From NCBI GenBank assembly GCA_027080405.1, contig JALWSL010000724.1, positions 1 through 11,207 of the forward strand: a stretch of DNA of 11,207 bases. Reading direction: 5' to 3'. Position 1 is the stretch's first letter; every line of letters begins with the position of its first letter. Below, one piece after another: positions 7,170 through 11,207 of this stretch. The notes below the pieces were generated by a model. It saw nothing but the letters and a program-made list of their open reading frames with translations, ran no database searches and was not told where the DNA came from. The position numbers were made by a program, and so were the translations under genes. The stretch is from Planctomycetaceae bacterium (GTDB lineage Bacteria > Planctomycetota > Planctomycetia > Planctomycetales > Planctomycetaceae).

Positions 7170-7615
7170 ATTCTCTCTCCGTTTATTGGCACGCTCATAC
7201 GCCGTTAGCGCCGGGCGATTAAACACCGGGTATTCCGTAAAACTTCGTTATCACGGGACGCTGGAAACGCCGTTGTTTTTTACAGGATCAATTTGCAGCA
7301 TCCGGTTCGCAAGATAGCTCCAATGATGTTTGCTCTATCGTCAATTTCTTCAAAATCGTTACCTTCTGGCGATTCGTCTCAAATATGTGCCGCCATCCGT
7401 TCCAATCAGCATAATCATAACCGATTTACAGCGGTGTTGCAGAAAATCAACGTGAAAGGCTGCGATTTTTCAACACGTTTTTATTCAGGTGGTAGGCTTG
7501 TATTGAGATTGTTTTTGTTGATCGCTCGGCTTGCCACTTCGAGCGATTGTTCAATCCGGGGGTGCCTGTGTGAGTTCATTCCTGGATACTGGAGCAGCAT
7601 GCAGGGGAACGAGCC
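7170..7615. other. Divergent intergenic region between the ceramidase-like gene and ftsK, 446 bp
   Basis: This gap must hold the start signals of both neighbours. The proximal 57 bp (7170-7226) would be coding only if the GTG start of the lipoprotein were used. I see no open frame with a ribosome binding site and family resemblance. The one clear element is a perfect 8-bp inverted repeat at 7521-7547. I found no convincing -35/-10 pair in either direction; the best minus-strand -10 is TATGAT (7419-7414), whose partner is poor. Confidence 0.6.
7521..7547. repeat. Perfect 8-bp inverted repeat upstream of ftsK
   Basis: ATCGCTCG (7521-7528) and CGAGCGAT (7540-7547) are exact reverse complements separated by 11 bp. 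No T tract follows on either strand, so it does not look like an intrinsic terminator. Sitting about 70 bp before the ftsK start, it could be an operator for a dimeric regulator or an mRNA leader hairpin. Both are inferences. Confidence 0.6.
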
Positions 7616-10039
7616 ATGGAGGATCGTTCCTCTCTGCTGCACTCCCTCCCCATTGCATTGAGAAACAGCAGTCAGAATCAAAATGTGATGATCGATTATC
7701 GTCGCTTACAAACTGATCTTGCGGCCCTGGCGATCTTCGCCGGCATCCTGTTTCTTGCGCTGAGTCTTCTCAGCTTCAATCCCGCTGACGCTCCCTCCCA
7801 AACCGTTTATCCCGTTCCTGAAACTGTTGCGAACTGGTGTGGCCCGGCCGGTGCTTTTGCTTCTTACAGTCTGATGAAAGGATTCGGCTACTCCTGTTAT
7901 ATCCTTGTTGCTTCGATTATCGCCTTTGACATGAGCCTGTTTTCAGAACGTCCACTCAAGGATTTGCTGCTGCGCACGCTGGGAATTTCCTTGATCATCT
8001 TTTCGCTTTCGACAGCCCTGAATATGTTTGTTCCATCTCTTGGGAGCCCCGCTCTTTATGGAAGTGGGGGATTCCTTGGTGCCCTGGGCGATACGGTTCT
8101 GGAAACCCATTTCTCTATTGTTGGTTCCATCCTGATCCTCATCACCCTGTTTCTGGGAGGCTTGATGCTTTCTGCCGAGCGTTTTGCGCTCGCCATTCTG
8201 AAAAGCATCTTTTTATTGCCGATCGTCGCCATGCATAAAAAGTTGCGCCCATTAAAGCCATTGGCCGACCAGAACGAATTGCAGCCGGTCTCTGATGCGA
8301 ACTCCCTTGGTGGAAGCGATCAGAAGATCCCGCTGCTGGACAAATTATTGAATAAAGGGAGTGACGTTGTAGAACAGTCAACTCCAGTAGAGTCGGATTT
8401 CCCGGTCGAGGACAAAGAAGAGGAATCCGCGATCACACTGCCGTTCAAGGTTAATCCGCCGGCAGGTGTCCAGACAGAAGACGATCGGTTCGGGGAGGAT
8501 ATCTGTTTCGAGGAGGCTGCAGAGACCGTCCCTTTTGAATTGCCGCCATTGGATCTTTTGGAAGATGCAGAGGATTTTCCGTACGAACTGCTTGCCAAAA
8601 AGGCTCAGATTGCAGCTGCGACATTGGAACGCACATTCCGGGAGTTCAATTTGAATGTGAAGGTGGCGGAAATCGACACCGGGCCGGTTGTCACCCAATT
8701 TGAGCTGGCACTGGATCCCGGTTTGCGTGTTTCCAAAGTGACTGCGCTGGCAGATGACCTGGCGATAGCTCTGCGCGTTCCTGCAGTGCGAATTGTGTCG
8801 CCCATTCCGGGGAAAAATACTGTCGGAGTCGAGGTGCCGAACGAAAAACGTGTGATGGTTCGGTTGAAAGAATTGATCGAGACGAATCCGGAAGTGGCGG
8901 ATAAAATGCGTTTGCCTTTGTATTTGGGCAAAGATGTTTCCGGCCATCCGATGACGGTCGATTTGGCGAAAATGCCTCACTTGCTTATTGCAGGGCGAAC
9001 AGGAACCGGGAAATCTGTTTGTCTCAACACGCTGATTTCTTCTCTGTTGATGACACGTTCTCCCGAGCAGGTGAAGATGTTGATGATCGACCCCAAAATG
9101 GTCGAGCTGTCGCCTTACACGAAGATACCGCACCTGATGCATCCCGTCATTACCGATATGAAAAAGGCGGAAGCTGTTCTGGCGTGGGCAGTTGACGAGA
9201 TGGAGCAGCGATACGAACTGCTTTCCAAAGCAGGGGTGCGCCATCTGGATGGTTTCAACAAGATGGGACGTGAGCGTGTGCTTGCCAAAATGGGAATCGC
9301 TAAGGATTCACCGGCTGCCGATCGTGTTCCCGAAAAACTTCCATACATCGTAATCGTTGCAGACGAAATGGCGGATATGATGATGACCTCCGGCAAGGAT
9401 GTTGAGGGGCACATCATTCGATTGGCCCAAAAATCACGGGCGGTTGGCATCCACCTTGTTCTGGCGACACAAAAACCGACTGTTGACGTCATTACCGGTT
9501 TGATCAAGTCCAATCTGCCAGCGAGAATTTCGTTCCAGGTGGCCAGTCGCACCGACAGCCGTGTTGTGCTGGATGAAATGGGGGCAGAACGTCTGCTTGG
9601 CAATGGTGATATGCTCTATCTTGCGCCAGGAACAAGTAATGTTTCCCGGGCACAAGGAACATTCGTCAGTGATGAGGAAGTCAATGAAATTATCGATTTT
9701 CTTGGTCAGTATGAAACCGATTACTGTGAAGAAATATCGCAGATCACCTCATCAGAAACCGGCGATGGCCCACAACGCGGAATGGAATCGATTAAGGATC
9801 GTGACGAACTTTATGAGCAGGCGATTGAAGTGGTCATTCGCGAAGGACGGGGCTCAGTTTCGCTGCTTCAGCGGGCTTTGGGCATCGGCTATGGGCGAGG
9901 GGCACGTCTGATTGATTACATGGCCGAAGACGGCATTGTGGGTGATTACAATGGTTCGCAGGCAAGAGAAGTGCTTTACACGCCCGAGCAGTGGGCCGCC
10001 ATGAAAGAAGAGGAACAGCTCGAAGAAGCAGTAGTATGA
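7616..10039 (+). CDS. ftsK: DNA translocase FtsK/SpoIIIE
   Basis: FtsK/SpoIIIE is a membrane-anchored hexameric motor that pumps chromosomal DNA through the closing septum and resolves terminus DNA. The 807-residue product has every domain: four N-terminal membrane helices (about 33-54, 88-106, 118-140, 166-186), an acidic linker (about 205-325), the alpha domain, and the beta RecA-like motor with Walker A GRTGTGKS (460-467) and Walker B IVIVADE (578-584). A C-terminal gamma winged helix spans about 730-795. The linker is short, so the overall size is closer to SpoIIIE than to E. coli FtsK. AGGGG (7603-7607) lies 8 nt before ATG 7616. ATG 7688 (residue 25, MIDYRRLQTDLAAL) is a possible alternative that better fits the usual N-terminus of relatives but has no clear ribosome binding site. 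In the gamma recognition helix, G760, R764 and D767 occupy the places of E. coli N1296, R1300 and E1303. Confidence 0.96.
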   Translation: MEDRSSLLHSLPIALRNSSQNQNVMIDYRRLQTDLAALAIFAGILFLALSLLSFNPADAPSQTVYPVPETVANWCGPAGAFASYSLMKGFGYSCYILVASIIAFDMSLFSERPLKDLLLRTLGISLIIFSLSTALNMFVPSLGSPALYGSGGFLGALGDTVLETHFSIVGSILILITLFLGGLMLSAERFALAILKSIFLLPIVAMHKKLRPLKPLADQNELQPVSDANSLGGSDQKIPLLDKLLNKGSDVVEQSTPVESDFPVEDKEEESAITLPFKVNPPAGVQTEDDRFGEDICFEEAAETVPFELPPLDLLEDAEDFPYELLAKKAQIAAATLERTFREFNLNVKVAEIDTGPVVTQFELALDPGLRVSKVTALADDLAIALRVPAVRIVSPIPGKNTVGVEVPNEKRVMVRLKELIETNPEVADKMRLPLYLGKDVSGHPMTVDLAKMPHLLIAGRTGTGKSVCLNTLISSLLMTRSPEQVKMLMIDPKMVELSPYTKIPHLMHPVITDMKKAEAVLAWAVDEMEQRYELLSKAGVRHLDGFNKMGRERVLAKMGIAKDSPAADRVPEKLPYIVIVADEMADMMMTSGKDVEGHIIRLAQKSRAVGIHLVLATQKPTVDVITGLIKSNLPARISFQVASRTDSRVVLDEMGAERLLGNGDMLYLAPGTSNVSRAQGTFVSDEEVNEIIDFLGQYETDYCEEISQITSSETGDGPQRGMESIKDRDELYEQAIEVVIREGRGSVSLLQRALGIGYGRGARLIDYMAEDGIVGDYNGSQAREVLYTPEQWAAMKEEEQLEEAVV

Positions 10040-10051
10040 AAGGTGTTTCGC

Positions 10052-10077
10052 CTTGTGATGCGGACTTGTGATGCGGA
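10052..10077. repeat. 13-bp perfect tandem duplication
   Basis: CTTGTGATGCGGA occurs twice back to back (10052-10064 and 10065-10077) with no mismatch, starting 13 bp after the ftsK stop codon. It is probably a slippage product. It does not overlap any accepted gene. Confidence 0.9.
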
Positions 10078-10290
10078 GACAGGTCTCCTGTTCCCGTGGC
10101 GAGCGTCGTTCACCGGGGCATTGGCTTTCCCTGTTTTTCCATCTGCTAAAGATGCTGTTGCAGGTCCCGAGGAGCTCAGACGCCCTCCTGTCACTTCAAG
10201 AGAGAACAGTTGGGGACGCCGAATGCATCCTCTTTTTCGTTGGGCGTTGTTTCCGGCTCGTTATTTTGTTCCTGTGTTTTTGCTCCTATG

Positions 10291-10315
10291 TTGACAGGTT
10301 CTTCCTTGCTACAAT
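10291..10315 (+). promoter_or_regulatory. Candidate promoter with extended -10 for the NTF2-like gene
   Basis: TGCTACAAT (10307-10315) is an extended -10 element, with the TACAAT hexamer matching at 5 of 6 positions. A perfect TTGACA stands at 10291-10296, but the spacer is only 13 bp against the normal 16-18, so the two boxes may not work together. Transcription would start near 10322, giving a leader of about 119 nt. Confidence 0.35.
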
Positions 10316-10430
10316 TCCGGAGAACCCGGCACGGCTGGTCTGTTCTAACCGCCGTAACCAAAATGAGATTTTCAAAAGTTTTCGCACTGTTCATAGACTT
10401 TAACCGTTGGTAGTACAGGTGCTTTTCTCC

Positions 10431-10435
10431 GGAGG
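10431..10435 (+). promoter_or_regulatory. Strong Shine-Dalgarno site of the NTF2-like gene
   Basis: GGAGG lies 5 nt before ATG 10441 and fixes that start. It overlaps the 8-bp palindrome CTCCGGAG (10427-10434) and the reverse complement of a nonamer at 10316-10324. Confidence 0.8.
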
Positions 10436-10440
10436 AATCA

Positions 10441-10998
10441 ATGATCTGGTTTGCTGAAAATCCATGGCCAACGGTTGTGGTATGCGTTGTACTGGGCTCC
10501 ATTTTTTTGGGGATGGGCTTGCAGGGGAAAACGAAAAGGAATTGGGGCATCGGTCTTGTTTTGTTCCTGGCAGCAGGCCTGGTCTACTATACTGAATCGG
10601 TTATTGTGACTCCCGCCGAAGAAGTGGAGAAGGCGGTTTACGACACCGTACAGGCATGTATCGAGGGCGATGTTGATGCCGTGCTGGAACATGTTTCCGT
10701 CAACAATATGCTATTGCGGGGAATTGTTCAAACCGGCCTGGCGCTAGTTGATATTCAGGATGACATGCACGTTACCGATCTCTCTGTAACAATGCTGGCG
10801 AACGACACCAGGGCGAAAAGTCACTTCCGGGTCAATGGGACGGTAAATGTCAACAGCCTGAATCATCATGGTCACGCTGCAACCCGCTGGAATGTTACCT
10901 GGCAGAAAGAGGGAGGCAAATGGAAAATTATCGAAGTGGACCGCCTGAACCCGATGACGGGGGAATCGATGGGCATCCTCAAGCAGTCTGAAACGTAA
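10441..10998 (+). CDS. Small membrane-anchored protein with a probable NTF2/SnoaL-like domain
   Basis: No precise family is recognised. The 185-residue product has two likely membrane helices (about 8-27 and 34-51) joined by a short basic loop (GKTKRN), which suggests a tight hairpin anchor with both ends on the outer side of the membrane. The rest (about 57-172) has the pattern of an NTF2-like cone domain: an N-terminal helix with AEEVEKAVYDTVQACIEGD (59-77), a loop with 'DAVLEHVS', then alternating strands ending in TRWNVTWQKEGGKWKIIEVD (148-167). The closing 'W...G.WKI..V' signature is common in SnoaL/DUF4440-type proteins, many of which only bind small ligands or partners. No catalytic residues can be assigned. 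GGAGG at 5 nt fixes the start. It appears to be a single-gene unit. Confidence 0.8.
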   Translation: MIWFAENPWPTVVVCVVLGSIFLGMGLQGKTKRNWGIGLVLFLAAGLVYYTESVIVTPAEEVEKAVYDTVQACIEGDVDAVLEHVSVNNMLLRGIVQTGLALVDIQDDMHVTDLSVTMLANDTRAKSHFRVNGTVNVNSLNHHGHAATRWNVTWQKEGGKWKIIEVDRLNPMTGESMGILKQSET

Positions 10999-11017
10999 AT
11001 TGCTTCGGTTGGGACAC

Positions 11018-11046
11018 TTTGCAACCTCTGCTCTTCCCACTATATT
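11018..11046 (+). promoter_or_regulatory. Candidate promoter for the gene at the right edge
   Basis: TTTGCA (11018-11023, 4 of 6 to -35) and TATATT (11041-11046, 5 of 6 to -10) are separated by exactly 17 bp. The predicted start of transcription near 11053 falls at the foot of the hairpin at 11053-11075 and 57 nt before the GTG codon at 11110. Confidence 0.45.
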
Positions 11047-11052
11047 GTGCGA

Positions 11053-11079
11053 GACCACTCTCTGGGAGAGCGGTTGCTT
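11053..11079 (+). other. Hairpin between the NTF2-like gene and the right-edge gene
   Basis: ACCACTCTC (11054-11062) pairs with GAGAGCGGT (11066-11074) around a 3-nt loop, giving 8 base pairs with one A-C mismatch; a G-T wobble (11053/11075) may extend it. A short T run follows (11078-11081), so it could be a weak terminator of the preceding gene. Given the promoter candidate just upstream, it may instead be a stem-loop at the 5' end of the next mRNA. Confidence 0.45.
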
Positions 11080-11109
11080 TTGCCCCTAAACGATGGAGAC
11101 ACTATCAAC

Positions 11110-11207
11110 GTGCAGACGCATTTCCTTCCAACACGCGAGCTTGTAGAGAAGCTGCACCCGCGAACCTTCTCGTGCAGTGAACTCACCGGGATTTACCTGG
11201 CGAGAAC
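11110..11207 (+). CDS. Start of an unrecognised gene, cut by the right edge
   Basis: An open frame begins with GTG at 11110 and stays open to the end of the window (32 full codons: MQTHFLPTREL, then VEKLHPRTF, then SCSELTGIYLAR). GGAGA at 11095-11099 lies 10 nt upstream, slightly long but acceptable. The ATG at 11093 hits a stop after 17 codons and is not used. The visible residues match no family I know. The start is supported mainly by the ribosome binding site, the promoter candidate 57 nt upstream of it and the open frame. Confidence 0.5.
   Translation, partial: MQTHFLPTRELVEKLHPRTFSCSELTGIYLAR

Larger units (their letters stand above)
10040..10440. other. Intergenic region after ftsK, 401 bp, no convincing gene
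   Basis: Several open frames cross this gap (for example 10043-10294 and 10068-10403), but none has a ribosome binding site or recognisable protein character. Contents seen are a 13-bp tandem duplication just after the ftsK stop, a promoter candidate at 10291-10315, and the Shine-Dalgarno site of the next gene at 10431-10435. No intrinsic terminator for ftsK is evident. The nonamer TCCGGAGAA (10316-10324) is the exact reverse complement of 10425-10433, which overlaps the downstream Shine-Dalgarno site. Confidence 0.55.

Noticed and set aside
8378..9244. 288-codon minus-strand open frame inside ftsK
   Set aside because: Its His/Arg/Gln-rich translation is the expected shadow of the FtsK coding strand, and it has no family resemblance.
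10068..10403. 111-codon open frame in the gap after ftsK
   Set aside because: It has no ribosome binding site, covers the tandem duplication and the candidate promoter, and its translation matches no known protein pattern.

Overview
The window looks like chromosomal backbone from a member of the Planctomycetes (Planctomycetota). This is inferred from gene content and protein style, not from a search. The clues are a secreted PQQ-type propeller with the mature start ENWPSWRGP, a ceramidase-like lipoprotein, a compact SpoIIIE/FtsK translocase, mixed use of Shine-Dalgarno and leaderless-looking starts, and an rpsL-rpsG pair cut off from the rest of the str operon. I see no tRNA, rRNA, CRISPR array, insertion sequence or prophage gene.

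Layout, left to right. Positions 1-404 (minus) hold the first 134 codons of a GyrB/ParE-type topoisomerase subunit. A 558-bp divergent gap follows, then a secreted PQQ-like beta-propeller protein (963-2282, plus). Next come rpsL and rpsG (2497-3394), closed by a strong intrinsic terminator at 3424-3462. A two-gene, translationally coupled unit follows: an ABC ATPase (3579-4355) and a membrane protein with about ten transmembrane segments (4352-5659). Facing it on the minus strand is a neutral-ceramidase-like lipoprotein (5781-7169, TTG start preferred). A 446-bp divergent gap with a perfect 8-bp inverted repeat leads to the FtsK/SpoIIIE DNA translocase (7616-10039). A 401-bp gap containing a 13-bp tandem duplication and a promoter candidate separates it from a small membrane-anchored protein with a probable NTF2-like domain (10441-10998). 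A new gene starts at 11110 and runs off the right edge.

How the genes relate. The topoisomerase subunit and FtsK both act on chromosome topology and segregation, and rpsL/rpsG build the 30S decoding region, but they are not one operon. The clearest functional pair is the ABC ATPase with its membrane partner, which overlap by 4 bp. The ATPase departs from consensus at two catalytic loops and the permease belongs to no family I recognise, so this is the best candidate for something undescribed. Ribosomal protein S12 carries Arg at position 88, where a Lys-to-Arg change gives streptomycin resistance in other bacteria. FtsK has a changed DNA-recognition helix, which predicts polar chromosome motifs different from E. 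coli KOPS. Most of the window is otherwise ordinary housekeeping sequence.
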